Made by a program: the position numbers and the translations under genes
The notes under the pieces: model-generated
Database searches by the model: none
What the model was told of the DNA's origin: nothing
What the model saw: only the letters and a program-made list of their open reading frames with translations
Part shown: positions 1 through 11,670 of the stretch, one piece after another
Position numbering within the stretch: the first letter of the stretch is position 1
Layout of the letters: each line of letters opens with the position of its first letter
Source: Coffea arabica
Lineage: Eukaryota > Streptophyta > Magnoliopsida > Gentianales > Rubiaceae
Reading direction: 5' to 3'
DNA: 64,000 nt
Assembly: GCF_036785885.1 (NCBI RefSeq)
Contig: NC_092312.1
Span: 25,314,001-25,378,000 of the forward strand

Positions 1-836
1 GTGAGATGAAATGATGAAACTTTTGCTCCTTCTTCTCCTTGGTGTTCTTCGGCCACAATGAGAGAAAACAGAGAAAGTGTTGCAGCTACAAAAGCTTCTT
101 GAGTGAGCTTGGTAGATGTAGGCTTTAAGTGGACAAAAGTCAACTCTCCAATAGTGGGCGTACGAGCGCGTTTCGTACCCGTTTCCTCTTGGGTTTGTTT
201 CACTTGTGCACTAAACCTCTAATGCACTTCCTTAAACATTATCATTATTTACTCTTAGTAGTCTAGATTAAGTTTCTTAAATCTCCACTTGGCCGCTCCG
301 GTTCGATTTATGCGAATTTCTGATTCGCACGCAATAAAATGAAACTTAAAAGAAATTTTTGTAACGATAATAGAAGTAACCAATATTAGGGTAATTAATC
401 ATGAAAAAAAATAATTATCTTAGAAATAAAACCATGAGTACTCACACATCGATTCTCAAGTCTCCAATTTGCCGCGCGGTGTGATTTTCAAAAACCTTCG
501 ACGCGGACACGGGGTAACTTAATTAGAACTCATTCACCTCTACTCTCTCTATTAACTTTTCTCAATCGACTATTGATCATTCTTAACTCTCCAACGTAAT
601 TGTATTCGCGGTTAAAATATCGCCTCGAAACACGTATACTCGTTATTCTTCACTTAAACGAACTTTCGAAAAATTAAATTAGCTAACGGGACATTTTAAA
701 AATATAAAAGAGACATTGTTCCATACGAATGGATTTAAAATGGTTGAAATAAATTATTCAGAGAAAACGGGTGAATAAATATTTCAATAAACCAACAATA
801 TTCGATAAAAATAAGAAAATTTTTCGGGCCCTCACA
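1..836 (-). mobile_element. Partial 3' LTR of a Ty3/gypsy retrotransposon
   Basis: Read on the minus strand, a purine-rich tract (837-852, AAGGAGGGGAGGA) is followed at 836 by TGTGAGGGCCCG, the arrangement expected of a polypurine tract followed by the start of a 3' LTR. The sequence from there to the window edge contains no recognisable gene and is therefore taken as LTR. The far end of the LTR is not in the window. The element's internal remnants lie at 940-3470 on the same strand. Confidence 0.6.
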
Positions 837-939
837 TCCTCCCCTCCTTAAAAGAATTTCGTTCTCGAAATTCACATTTAGGATAATATCATTCCCTTAA
901 TAGTTATGCTATTCAAATCAATCACTAACTTACACTCTC

Positions 940-1256
940 TGATCCGTATTTCACAATTTCTATTCACCCAATTAGCAATCGAACTTTGATTCCCCAGTAA
1001 GCGTCATAACCTCCAAATCATATGGTAACTTACTTGGTTTCAAATCTATTCCACCCATGAAATTAGAGTTTACAAAAGAATGTGTTGCACCCTAATCAAT
1101 TAAGACCTTAACTAAGCGATGGAAATTAGGGACCGTACCTTCAACTACCTCTGTCGCATCGAGTATCCGTTAATGGTCCAGTGCGTAAACCCTAGCAGGT
1201 AACTTAGATCGACTTCCCCCAGCACTGGTCTGTTTAGAGGTTGACTTTTCTGACCT
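940..1256 (-). pseudogene. Retropepsin-like protease remnant of the gypsy element
   Basis: In minus-strand translation a stretch near 1030-1140 reads as VLID-stop-GATHSFVNSNF, which matches the plant gypsy aspartic protease active-site signature (LID-S/P-GATHSF) with a stop codon at the residue after the catalytic Asp. It follows directly downstream of gag, as in gag-pol order. Frame is lost upstream and downstream. Reverse transcriptase, RNase H and integrase are absent: the sequence passes from protease to the polypurine tract in about 100 bases, so the polymerase has been deleted. Confidence 0.65.
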
Positions 1257-2353
1257 TTAAGTGTTACCTCCTACCTTCTGCTTATTTGGACAAGTCGCGA
1301 GCTGGTACTTGACACTACCACAGAACAAACACCTCCCAGACTTTCTCCAACAGTCATTCTCCGAGTAATTTGATTTACTACAGTAACTGCAGTTAACTTG
1401 AGGTGTCACTGCCGAACCACTAGAAGGTGTTCCTCTCAGTTGATTCCATCCATTGGGACCTTCTCTATTTTGAGTCCCCCTTTTTGTACTAGGTATCTCC
1501 ACTCCTCCCATTCCTTTTTCCCTTTTAGAAGGTGGGGTACTCTTACTAGCCTTTCCAGAAATAGGACTAGAAAAGTTCCTTTTCTTATTGTGGAAGTCCC
1601 TAACTTGCATTCTTGCACTCTCGACTCTCTGCGCTTTCTCTAGTGCCTCAGAAAATGTAGAGATTTGGGTTGCGGCCAAACCCTCCTGGATTTCTACATT
1701 AAGCCCTTGTACAAACCGTACTATCTTTTTCCGTTTATTGATCACCAATTCAGGAGCGTACTTAGAAAACTTAGTAAACTTCCCTTCATACTCCGCTACA
1801 CTAAGAGTTCCATGTTTCAACTTGATGAACTCATCCTCCATCTTTTCTTGGATTAAAGGCGGAAGAGACTTTTCATTAAACTCCCTCGTAAAATTCTCCC
1901 AAGTCCAAGGAGTTTGGCCTCTCTCCCACTTTCCCCTTATCATGTCCCACCAAGCATGTGTCACTCCCTCAAATTGAAAAGTAGCAAACTTTACTCGCCT
2001 ATTGTCGGTATAATCTAGGAGGCGAATATATTTGTCATCCTCTCTAACCAATTCTTCGCTACCTCAGGATCAGGTTCACTAGTGAATTTAGGTGGGTTAA
2101 ATTTCAGGAACCTCTCTAAAGCTCTGTCTTTCCCTCTATCATGTTCCCTAGGTTGGTTAAGTGGTCCTGGACCCTGTCTCTCAATTAAGCTTTCAAGGAT
2201 ATCAGTTATCCTATTAATGGCAGTAGCCACTTGATTACCCTCTATATTTTCTTATCCTTGGGTCGGTCCAATTGTCGATCCCTGATCATTCCCGTGAGGT
2301 TGGGCTTGTCTAGCCCCTCGCCCATGACCTCGACCACTTCTTCGTCCTTCCAT
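1257..2353 (-). pseudogene. Ty3/gypsy gag, broken
   Basis: The gag capsid (retrotransposon gag domain) is recognisable from FQFEGVTHAWWDMIRG through SVAEYEGKFTKFSKYAPE, followed by a basic linker and a C-terminal zinc-knuckle region near 1270-1400 (CSYCSK...C and CLFCGS...C), where the usual knuckle His is not kept. The likely start is the Met at 2353 (MEGRRSGRGHGRG). An in-frame stop follows at about 2255, and a frameshift at about 2015-2050 separates the N-terminal part (ending NWLERMTNIFAS) from the capsid part. The gene is therefore dead. The protein would have formed the element's virus-like particle. Confidence 0.8.
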
Positions 2354-2678
2354 TAGCCTAGTTGTGTCTAGTGTAAAAAATAAATCAATTACGTGAAAAA
2401 AAAAATACTCAAAACAAGAGCCAATCAAGAAACATTAGAATCAACAATAATTTTACATTCATTAACACTTCAAAATTTATACAATTAATAAGTCATGGGG
2501 GAGTATAAAAATATAGCACACAGGTACCACAAAAGTACTTTTAGTCACATACGACTAAAGTAAAGTTAATTGCCTCAAAAGTAGGCCACACAGTCATACA
2601 AAAATACAATGGCCTCAGCACTAACATTACCCCCGCTAATTCTAACTATATCAATCAAAAGGCTCTATCACTCTGGAT

Positions 2679-3203
2679 CTAGTCCACAGTAGGGTTACCA
2701 GGTGGAATTTCCTCCTCAGGATCCTCCTCCTGAACCGGGCTCTGGACAACGTCCATGATATCATCAATCAACATAGAAGTGCCTGCCAAAATTTCGAAAG
2801 CCCCATCCCGGACCTCCTCGCCTATCCTAGTAAGTCGAGCTCTAACCCTCTGAAGCTCATCACGAGCGACCTCAGCCTTAGTCATCTCGTTCGCTACCAT
2901 CCCCTCTAACTCTGCAATCCTATCCTTCTGAGCATCCACCATAAAGTTCAAGTTCTCAAACTCCTGATGTAACGCTCGATTGGTACTTACCAACTGACGA
3001 CGCTCGTCGTCCAGTGATAGTACTAGGTCATTAGGGTACGCGTACATCACCCTACAGGGGCATCGAGGAATCCCAAAAGAAGGCGAGTAGCACACACGAG
3101 TTTCTCCGTCACGAGCTCGGTAATAAATAGGCCTAGAAGGCTGTACATGGCCATTTGCATGACCATTCCTATTAGCAGCAGGGTTCCTATTTCCATTCTC
3201 CAT
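2679..3203 (-). CDS. Extra 174-aa ORF of the gypsy element (upstream of gag)
   Basis: This is an intact 174-residue frame between the primer-binding site (about 3458-3468) and gag on the same strand. It has an Asn-rich N-terminus (MENGNRNPAANRNGHANGH), a middle part with YYRARDGE and CPCRVMYAYPNDLV, a predicted coiled coil (about residues 65-125, heptad-like LDDERRQLVSTNRALHQEFE then KDRIAELEGMVANEM) and an acidic tail. Its position before gag in a decayed element, and the absence of a host-gene context, make it an accessory ORF of the transposon. I do not recognise a domain or function. It is strikingly open compared with the broken gag and protease beside it. Confidence 0.55.
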   Translation of the reverse strand: MENGNRNPAANRNGHANGHVQPSRPIYYRARDGETRVCYSPSFGIPRCPCRVMYAYPNDLVLSLDDERRQLVSTNRALHQEFENLNFMVDAQKDRIAELEGMVANEMTKAEVARDELQRVRARLTRIGEEVRDGAFEILAGTSMLIDDIMDVVQSPVQEEDPEEEIPPGNPTVD

Positions 3204-3457
3204 CCCTGCAAAACAACCACAATTTCCGGATTAGAAACTTAAAGATGCTAACTCGCTCAATATCACTTAAGGAATAACTAAGTTATCCAGTCACTATTCT
3301 TGAGAGTAAAGTCTCTCAAATATCTCCCAAAATAAATCTCTAAACCTAGGCTCCGATTTTCATCCCTACAAGCTGTTACTAAATTTTCAAACTAGTTTCA
3401 CGGTCCGACATCCTAAACTTTTAACCCTAGGATACGCTACAAAGATCTGAAACCTAA

Positions 3458-3500
3458 GCTCTGATACCTGACACTTGAATTTAGATCACAAACATGTGTT
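3458..3500 (-). mobile_element. Primer-binding site and truncated 5' LTR end of the gypsy element
   Basis: On the minus strand ...AAGTGTCA is followed by GGTATCAGAGCTTAGG, which resembles the initiator-Met tRNA primer-binding site used by many plant gypsy elements (TGGTATCAGAGC). The CA at 3469-3470 would be the last two bases of the 5' LTR. Only a few dozen LTR bases can remain, because neprosin-related sequence begins within about 180 bases, so the 5' LTR is truncated. Confidence 0.5.
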
Positions 3501-3650
3501 TCTTGGCTCCTAATCTACTTACTTAATGGATGCGAAAGGTTGCAATCACTAACATGTGTGGAACAATTTGTTGCATTTGCCGGATTGTAGAGCTTGCATA
3601 TGCACTTACTCAACACCAATAATGCACAACTCCACAGTTTGAAATAATTA

Positions 3651-4015
3651 TGGATTTGCATCTTAGCAACATAAAGATCAAGAGAGCATTGTATTCCTTG
3701 GTGATGGTATTCATGATAAGCTTATGCGATGCCCCCAAATTGCCCATTGCTAGCCACAATGTCGAGGTTAAGAGACAATTGAATCAATTAAGCGTTAAGA
3801 CTCCTATCAAATCTACTTAAGGTAATACAATCTTGTTCGTATTCTCTCGTCTCGTACATGTTGTTAGCAGATTGAAGCATCCGAAATCCCTATCACGTAC
3901 TAAATATTAATGGTGACTTTATTGGCAGAGCAACAATAATGGTCATGTGATAGTTTGTGTGGATATCTGGCATCATTGAGCATTAGTTTTCTTTACTCAA
4001 AAACCGTAAAATACA
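3651..4015 (+). pseudogene. Neprosin-family pseudogene, 5' exons only
   Basis: Bases 3651-3820 translate to a signal-peptide-like start (MDLHLSNIKIKRALYSLVMV...SLCDAPK) followed by a stretch ending VKRQLNQLSVKTPIKST. This parallels exon 1 of the intact gene at 21794 (CDASRR...[16 protein letters not shown]). A decayed exon 2 follows at about 3928-4015 (SNNNGHVIVCVDIWHH then a stop), corresponding to [20 protein letters not shown] in the intact copy. No exons 3-7 follow: the next 6 kb is AT-rich repeat sequence. One very short stretch near 4317 faintly recalls exon 6, but not enough to call. Confidence 0.7.
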
Positions 4016-4019
4016 AGTT

Positions 4020-5065
4020 TGCTCCTCCTTTGAACTTGAAAATCAGCTTGAACTAAACAATAAAAGAAAAGCAAATCTTCATGTACATTTTTTTCTCTTT
4101 AAAAAAAAAACTATGAGGTGTGAGTTATGATGTCCCAGTTTTTCTGCATGTTAAAAGTGAAACCAAACGTAGACTTCAGAAATCGCACCTATCTTGAGAG
4201 TAAGGACCTAATAATTGTCTGAAGCGACGACTTTTTAATTTAGGGAAATCTAAAATTGGAAAGCGTTTCAATCAAATCTTGGCTCGATCTGGGGAACAAG
4301 AAGTGGCATGAGTAATCATTGCTTTGCTTGTCCAAGGAAATATAACAAATTGAGATTCATTATTGCAATTACAACTGCTTATGATATACGTACTTTGAAA
4401 AAAGAAAAGTAAACCTTGCCATTTCCCGTGTTACATTACAGAAAGTCTTTGTAGTAATTAGTTCTGCTTCCACTCCTTTCTTCATCAACATATATATTTT
4501 TTTTTTTGGGCAAGTGGAAGGATTGGAACTCAAAATCTCTTATTTACAATCTTTCTTATCATCCAACCAAATCCTTTCTTCGAGTTTCTCCATTACTTAA
4601 TTTGCTATGCAACTGTAAATTGCAAATTTTTTAAAAAAAAGATTACTCCTCACCTCCCACCCGCCCCCCGACCAAACAACCTCGACATTTCTCTATTACT
4701 TAATTTACTATGCCACAGCAAATTGCAAATTTCTAGCAAAATGATTACTTCCCTCTATTTCATGTTTTCATCACGTAGGGAAGTATGTATCATCATCTCG
4801 ATGTAGTGCCTTAAATCTCATCATTCGCGAATGATTATTTCCCTAAAAAAAATGGCTAAATTGTTAAATGCTGTTTAAGTGATCCAAAGATTGTTTTAAG
4901 CACAATGTTATTTTTTCATATGGTTTTTACTGTTCACCTCTTTGCCAACTGTACTTTAAACTAAAAGGAAATATTAGTGTCCGACTTCAAAATTCATAAT
5001 TTGTAAGCAAGCAAGGCCTAAATTGGAGAATACATTATTATTGTGATAGTACTCAACATGTAAAA
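4020..5065. other. Intergenic, no gene seen
   Basis: AT-rich sequence with poly-T and poly-A runs and no ORF resembling a protein. A pair of short similar blocks (about 4595-4640 and 4695-4745, each with an ATTACTTAATTT...GCAAATTGCAAATTT-like core) suggests a small imperfect duplication. Confidence 0.4.
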
Positions 5066-5067
5066 TT

Positions 5068-5218
5068 GTGTTTGGATAGTAAATTATTTCAAATAATTTT
5101 TTGAAAAATAAAAACTCCAACACTTTCTTGATGTGATATATGTAAGATAAAGGTAATTAAAAATTGTGTTGATTATTCGAGCAAATAAATTTTTATAAAT
5201 AATCAACAATCCAAACAA
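5068..5218. repeat. Short hAT-like MITE (TTTGGAT family)
   Basis: About 150 bases are bounded by TTTGGATAGT and, inverted, AACAATCCAAA. The interior shares phrases (AATTTTTTGAAAAA, TTTTTGATGT-like, GAGCAAATAAATTTTT) with sequences at about 24643-24798, 37728-37870 and, more loosely, 35878-36005. The four together look like one small non-autonomous inverted-repeat family. Confidence 0.5.
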
Positions 5219-5239
5219 ACCCAATTGGGAGAAACAAGA

Positions 5240-5896
5240 TTTAGGGTCAGTTTGATAACATAAAAAAGTGCTGAATCTGAACTTTTTAGACATTCAGATG
5301 TTTTGAGTGTTTAATAAATGAAAATCCATTTGCTGAATTTGTTAAGTAGTGCTGAATTTGTGTGTATTTTTCAACACAAGAATCCTAACTGAATGCTTAA
5401 TTCTGATAAGAATCAATAGAATTACTTTAACTACCTTATCTTATCTACCAAATCTACCCTTGTTTATTGATTATATTCAAAATTCTTATCTAATTAAACA
5501 ACTTAACATTCTCTATCTAATGATTTTCTATTTCTCTTTTCTGCATTTTTAATGACTTTCACATATTCTCCATACTCATCATATAATATATTTCATCTTT
5601 TATATTAATTTGATTTAAAAATAAATATTGTCATTTTCATACCTAAAAATTTTAAACTAATTAAATCATATGTTCTATTTCTTTTTTGGATGAAAAGATA
5701 TAAGGAAAAAATTGTTAAATTTAACTTATTAAGCATTCAGTTATAAATGTTTATCAAACAGTATAAATAGCTTCAACAGTAAAATTCAGACATTCATATA
5801 TTTCTTTTCAGTACTTAAAATTCAGTAAATTAACTATTTCAGTATTCAGATTTCAGACTTTAGAATTCAAATATAGCTTTATCAAACGGAACCTTA
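5240..5896. repeat. Non-autonomous DNA transposon with terminal inverted repeats
   Basis: The left end AGGGTCAGTTTGATAA is matched by the inverted right end ...TTATCAAACGGAACCTT. Subterminal CTGAATCTGAA and ATTCAGACATTCA motifs occur in opposite orientation near both ends. No transposase is present. The short-TIR GTTTGATAA style suggests a hAT-derived MITE, but I did not find a clean target duplication. Confidence 0.55.
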
Positions 5897-7140
5897 CTTT
5901 CCCTTGCGGTTTCTCTATTTTTACTCAAGTTTAATAGGTTTTTTTTTTTCAATGGAAACTTAAAAGATAAATTTGAAAGTCGAACCAAAAATGTTAAAGT
6001 TACTCTTCGAATGTCTATTCAAACTTAGTTGAATCTTATTAAAAGACATTTAGCCAAGGGCAAAGTCCGCATCCCTAAGCCAAGTCCCTTCAGGCCAATG
6101 TATATTCTAAGTGAATTGTTACTAAACAAAGATAGCACTACAAGGGCTCAAAGGAAAGGAAAGAAAATTACTACTATTAAGAAAACGACCAACTTATTCT
6201 AAGTGAATTGTGTTAATAGAGAACTTAAGAATTAACTTTGTTCTTTTGAAGAATTATTGAACAATATACATCATTTTAAATAAAAATATATACATATATA
6301 CTTGATTACTTGGGCCAAACTTTAATCTGGCTGAGCCTTATTTAGTCCAAACTTAGCTTACAATTAATCGGGCCTCATTTGAAGGCCTCAGCTTAGCTTG
6401 ATATACAAGAGTCAGGCATAACTTTTTAAAGATGATAGGCTTGAACTTTTTTATTGAACCATGATAGGCTTGAACTTGGACTAGCCTGACCTTATTAATA
6501 CTCCTTAGAAAAATGTCAATTCAAGAGTAAAAAGAATTAGCTTCCATAACTTTTGCTTAGTAATGTTAAGGATTGGACCCAAATGTTACAAATCAAAGAG
6601 TATATTACAAGTTAGTGGTACAAAGTGGAATTAGTCCTTCTAGTGTGCATTTCTTACAATTGTTGGTTGGTTGCACCCTTCTTACTTTTATTTGTTTTGC
6701 TTATGATATTAACAGTTGAATCCAAATGGGATGAATCCTAGACCTTAGATTACATTTACCTAAAATTAAGTTTACATAGGAAAGTAAGAGCAAGTACATG
6801 TCAATGGGTGCAAACTGAAATTAATCCTTATTTGGCACTACTATTTGGAGTCGAAACAATTACTCTAAATCATTATCCCTAATAGCCAAAAGGCCAAACA
6901 GTGCCAACTTAATTATTCTTCACAATGGGAACTAAATACAAAGTCATATTTGATCGACACCAATTAAATTTTGACCATCTGTTTTTTGGTTTTCCATCAA
7001 GTATATTGAATTAGCAAAAAAATCCAAAAAATTGGAATGACGTCTATAAAGGCCAAAACTTTAGGACACATGCCTCTAAAGTTAAAATGGTCAGTTAATT
7101 TCAATAAAACAGTTAGTTACAAATAGTTATGAGTTTGGTA
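5897..7140. other. Intergenic, no gene seen
   Basis: No coding pattern is visible. A stretch at about 6310-6490 has repeated GGCTTGAAC and GGCCT words but no clear repeat boundary. Confidence 0.35.
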
Positions 7141-7149
7141 AAGAAAAAA

Positions 7150-8690
7150 AAAGAAAAACATTATAAGTTTGGTAAGTATTAATTTTAGTTACAAGCTTAT
7201 GTTCTATAATTTTATTTTTTTGAACAAAAATTGTTATAAAAGTACTCAAAAATCTATTTTATAAAATTTAATATACTAATTGTAAGACAAACATTAAAAT
7301 TAAACATATTAAAAATGGTTAATTTGTAACAACTCAATAATTAGTTTCAATCAAATCTTATGCCGTAATTCAATTATGTTTAATCTAAATAATGGTGGTA
7401 ACTCATGATATAAGTGAAGGAAATATATTAAATGCAATAAAATATTTGATTCTTTTACAATTAAAAAGAAATTTAAGAGCAAATAATAGATGAAGAACTT
7501 ATTATTTGCTCAAATTATTAAAAACTAATACAAATAATTTGGGAGAACTTTTACAATCCTATATTTATATGAATACTACTTTGACCTGTATCGAATTTGA
7601 ATGGAGAGAATATAAAAATTAATAGAATACTTTAGGAAAGAATGACTATTTATAAAATTTAGATGGGCAATTTTTTAAATTTAAATATATTTGTAAGACT
7701 AATATGCTAAAATTGTGTAAAATAGATTCATTAGAAATGAAAATTATAAAAACTTTAGAATTATAAATAAATAATCAATTATAATAGTAGAGATAGAGTA
7801 AACGTAACTGAAGAAAATTAACAAAAAAATTGTGTTGATTGATAAAAAAATCAAGAAAGATCAATATAAATGTATATAAAGTAAGGAATTAATAGATTGA
7901 AATTCACTACAAATAAAGAAGTATAAAATGATTAAAAAAAATAAAAGTTTGTCCATATTTTAGCAATGGTAATAAATAAAAAATGTAACCCTATATAAAC
8001 TAGGGAATTAATAAATTGAAATTTACTACAAATAAGGAAGTATAGAATAATGGGAAAAAGTTTTTCCATATTATGAGAAGGGTAATAAATTATCTATCCA
8101 ATAGTAGGAATAGAAAATATGATTGTAGATAATTAGAATAGGAAACCTATTGACAAAAAATAAACTAAGGCATAAATTATAAAAATGTATATAAAATAGG
8201 TCATTAATAGATTTTTAAAATTTACTATAAATAAGGAGTAAAAAAGGACTGTAATTTATTGTTAACGAAAATAGATAAAGAATAAATCCACCAAAAAACA
8301 TAAGCAAACAACTTTTTTTCACATGGCAGAAAAATAAAATTTTCATTTGACAAAACACAGCTGACTCAACAACTTACTAAAACAAAGAAAATGACTGAAG
8401 ATGATTAGAACATGAAAGATATGAGTTGATTGACAAAAAATAAAGAATGTACAATTAATTCAAATTTATATAAAGTATATCATTAATAGATTTATTGAAA
8501 TTGACTATAAATAAGAAACCATACAATAAATAAGGAAGTAAAAAAGGCAAAGGAATTAATTGTTATAAAAAAAGGAATAAAAAATAGAAAAACATAAACA
8601 TTAAAGAAGTCCACGTGGCAAAAAAATAGATAGTCTACTTGGTAAAATGTTAGTGTAACGAACTCAGCAATCTATTAAATGAACATTATT
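7150..8690. repeat. AT-rich repeat unit 1 of a diverged tandem pair
   Basis: This unit matches 8745-10125 over its length. Shared blocks in the same order include AAAATTTAATATACTAATTG, TTATTATTTG(C/A)TCAAATTATT, GATATGAGTTGATTGACAAA and TTGGTA...AACTCAG.AATC. Inside both units a shorter phrase (TATATAAAGTA.G.AATTA.TAGATT..AA.TT.ACTATAAATAAG) recurs at least six times (near 7870, 7990, 8190, 8465, 9410 and 9915). There is no protein-coding capacity. The origin (nested non-autonomous transposon or satellite-like array) is not resolved. Confidence 0.6.
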
Positions 8691-8744
8691 TTATTATATA
8701 TACTAATTATTCACCCATGTATTTGCATAGCACTTTTTGTGCCC

Positions 8745-10125
8745 TAAATTTTTTAGTTTTTTTAACAAATTTTGATATAAAATAACTAAAAATACTCTTT
8801 TATAAAATTTAATATGCTAATTGTAATATAAGCATTTAAATTAAATAGATTAAAAATAGTTAATTCATAGTAACTTAATAATTAGCTTCAATCGAATCTT
8901 ATCCCATGATTAAATTATATTTACTCTAATTAGTAGTGGTTTGTCAACATAAGAGTAAAGAAGATATATTAGGAAATAAATGCACTTAATATTTGATTTT
9001 TTTATGACTTTAAAAATTTAAAAAGAAAACTAATATATAATGAACTTATTATTTGATCAAATTATTAAAAACTAACAAAAGAAAAGTAATTTAGAAGAAC
9101 TTTTTACAGTCCCATGTTTATATGGATACCATTTTAGCCTACATTGAATTCTAATGGAAAGAGAACATAAAAACTAATAGAAAAAATTTTGGGGATAGAC
9201 TGACCATTTATACAGTTTAAGTGGGCTTGTATGAGTAATATGCTAAAATTGTGGAATATAAATTCATTGAAAAATGAAAATTGTCAAAACTTTAGAATTA
9301 CAAATAAATAATCAAATCAAATAATAGAAATATAGTTGACGTAAGTGAAGAAAATTTTAAAAAAATGTTGATTGATTAAAAAAAAGAAAAGCATGAATAT
9401 CAATGTAAACGTATATAAAGTAGGTAATTAGTCAATTGTTTAAAATTTACTATAAATAAGAAAGTAATAAATGACTATAATTAAATGTTGCAAAAAAAAA
9501 AAAGAGAATAAAATCCACCAAGAAACATAAGCAAACACAATTTTTTCCTACATAGAGAAAAGATAGAACTTCTAACTGAAAAAACTAGAATAGACAAATT
9601 TTTTTTTTTTGAAATAGCCAACTTAGTAACCTATCAAAGAAAAGAAATGTCTATATAAGCATTAACGTGGCATATTTTGTCCAAATTTTAGTAATAATAA
9701 TAGTAATACACTATCACCATTAGATATATGATACATGTGCAAAATTTGAATTTGAAATTCAAAATTTGCACATGTGTCATCCATCCAATCATGATAATGT
9801 ATATACTGTCAATAACGGAAATAAAAAAACATGATTGAAGAGGATTAATAGGAAAGATATGAGTTGATTGACAAAAAAAAAAAAATAAAGGAGGTACAAT
9901 TAATATAAACTTATACAAGATAGATCATTGATATTTTTTTTTTCCCAAACAAAGATAGGTCATTAATAGATTGGATTCAATTGACCATAAATAACGAATT
10001 GCAAGTAGGACTACAATTAATTGTTACCAAAAACAAGCAAAGAACAAAATCTGCAAGCTTAAAGATAAAATGTCCACTTGGTACGGTATGGAATAACTAA
10101 CTCAGTAATCAACCAATTAATATTT
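8745..10125. repeat. AT-rich repeat unit 2 of a diverged tandem pair
   Basis: Direct copy of 7150-8690, diverged by many substitutions and indels. The sequence just before unit 1 (about 7090-7145, TTAATTTCAATAAAACAGTT) reappears just after unit 2 (about 10145-10200). This suggests either a third truncated copy or that the whole block arose by unequal exchange. A poly-A and poly-T rich interior makes exact boundaries uncertain. Confidence 0.6.
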
Positions 10126-10229
10126 TTTCTCTTTGGTAAGTATCAATTAATTTCAATAAAACAGTTGCTTGCAAATAATTAAAAGTTTGGCAAGTGTTAA
10201 TCACTACTAGATAAACACAAAGAAAGTCT

Positions 10230-10588
10230 GAATGGAACAACAGTACAACAAATGGATCATATACTTGAACTGCTTATATATACATCTGGTCACGCCACCA
10301 TAAAGGACATTTTTAAACGAAATCAGTGGTAAACGATGACAGAGATGGGCATCACAAAAAGAACTGAAATGGGCAGTGGCCAGTTCGCTGAAACAATGTA
10401 TCGTCGAGCAAGTTAATTACTTCAGACACATCCTAGTAATTGATGGATCAGACGTTATAAGATCTCCTGGTAACCTTGTGGTCTATGATCGGCAGCCTAG
10501 GTGTTATAATATACAAGTTGGACACCATCCGGAAGCGGGACAATACTTTTACTACGGAAGGCCAGGAAAAAGTGATCAATGTCCTTGA
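10230..10588 (+). pseudogene. Neprosin pseudogene: promoter-like part joined to the last exon
   Basis: Bases from about 10325 to 10588 match the last exon of the neprosin genes. They translate from AVASSLKQ into a readable tail ending YFYYGRPGKSDQCP-stop, against [14 protein letters not shown] in the neighbour. The start of the exon and the EEGF block are frame-broken. Immediately upstream, 10265-10300 (CTTATATATACATCTGGTCACG) resembles the TATA region of the intact gene at 13363-13385 (CTTATAAATACATCTTGTCACG). Exons 1-6 are thus missing, as if one deletion joined the promoter to the final exon. Confidence 0.7.
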
Positions 10589-10745
10589 AAATGTATAATT
10601 CAAGATTGATGACATGAAGTTGGATAGAGGAAGAAGGGGTGGTAAAAGATATGTAGGTGCAGTTAAACAAAACCAAAATACATTTAAATGATTTATATTT
10701 TGTTGCTTTTCGACTCAAATTCTGTACTCCTTTTGACAAAATTAA

Positions 10746-11244
10746 GGGTAAAATACACTTTACTCCCGTAGTTTAGCATTTTTTTACATATTATCTCCTT
10801 ATGATTTCAAAAACTATACATGACTCCCTTATAATTTGGATTAAAGTGTCAAAATGATGGAATCTGCATTTCATAACGAAGTTAACTAAAATATTAAAAG
10901 TACACATATATAAAATTGAAAATTATCTATTAACCACGGAGGATTATGTATATATTTTGAAAACTATAAAGGAATTATGTGATAAAATACTAAACCATAA
11001 AGGGAGTTTATATGGTAAAATATAAAACCATATGGGGGTTAAAATATTGTGCATATTATGTTTATATATTTTGATCACTTCAACCATTTTAATTTTTAAA
11101 TAAGAATAATTTTAATAGAAGATCATTTTCATCACTTTGACACTTTAATCCAAGTTATGAATGAGTTATATATAATGTTTGAAACTATAAGGGATTATGT
11201 AAAAAATCGCTAAACCATATGGGAAGCAAAGTGTATTTTACCTT
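10746..11244. repeat. Foldback MITE with flanking direct repeat
   Basis: The left arm GGGTAAAATACACTTTACTCCC is inverted at the right end (AAAGTGTATTTTACC), and inner phrases also pair (GATTAAAGTGTCAAA with TTTGACACTTTAATCC). The direct repeat AAAATTAA flanks both sides (10738-10745 and 11245-11252), consistent with an 8-bp target duplication. There is no coding capacity. A related, less complete copy lies at 38431-38875. Confidence 0.7.
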
Positions 11245-11670
11245 AAAATTAATTGCCAGTCTGTAGTTATGCATCCAGAAAACCTACACTCCGATGTGTA
11301 TTATTGTCTTTACAAAAAAAAAAATATAGACTAACAGCGAGATCTTTGCCTTTGAAAGCTTGCATGGTGTCTCAGATTCATTTTTTATTTGGCCCGTTAC
11401 ACATATTTTGGATATTTGATAAGTACACATGTTGCGGCACGTTATGATTAGCATCAACAGATCGGCTAAAATGTGTTGATAATTGCTTAATCAAATTTTG
11501 CAAGCACAAAATGTTAGGGCAGAAAAGAAAAGAAAGCTTAAATTCATAGAGGAGAGGCAAAAGCTCCTTTTTCATTTCTGAAGTAACTCCCAAATTTGAA
11601 ACTTGTCTCCTATTTGGCGTCTGGAATATTTGCTCATTTGCACTTTGCCATGTCAAGATGGTTGGTTGTA

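Noticed and set aside
3651-10588. Idea that the 5' neprosin fragment and the fragment ending at 10588 are two ends of one gene split by an insertion
   Set aside because: The downstream fragment carries its own promoter-like sequence just before the last exon, so two separate copies fit better.
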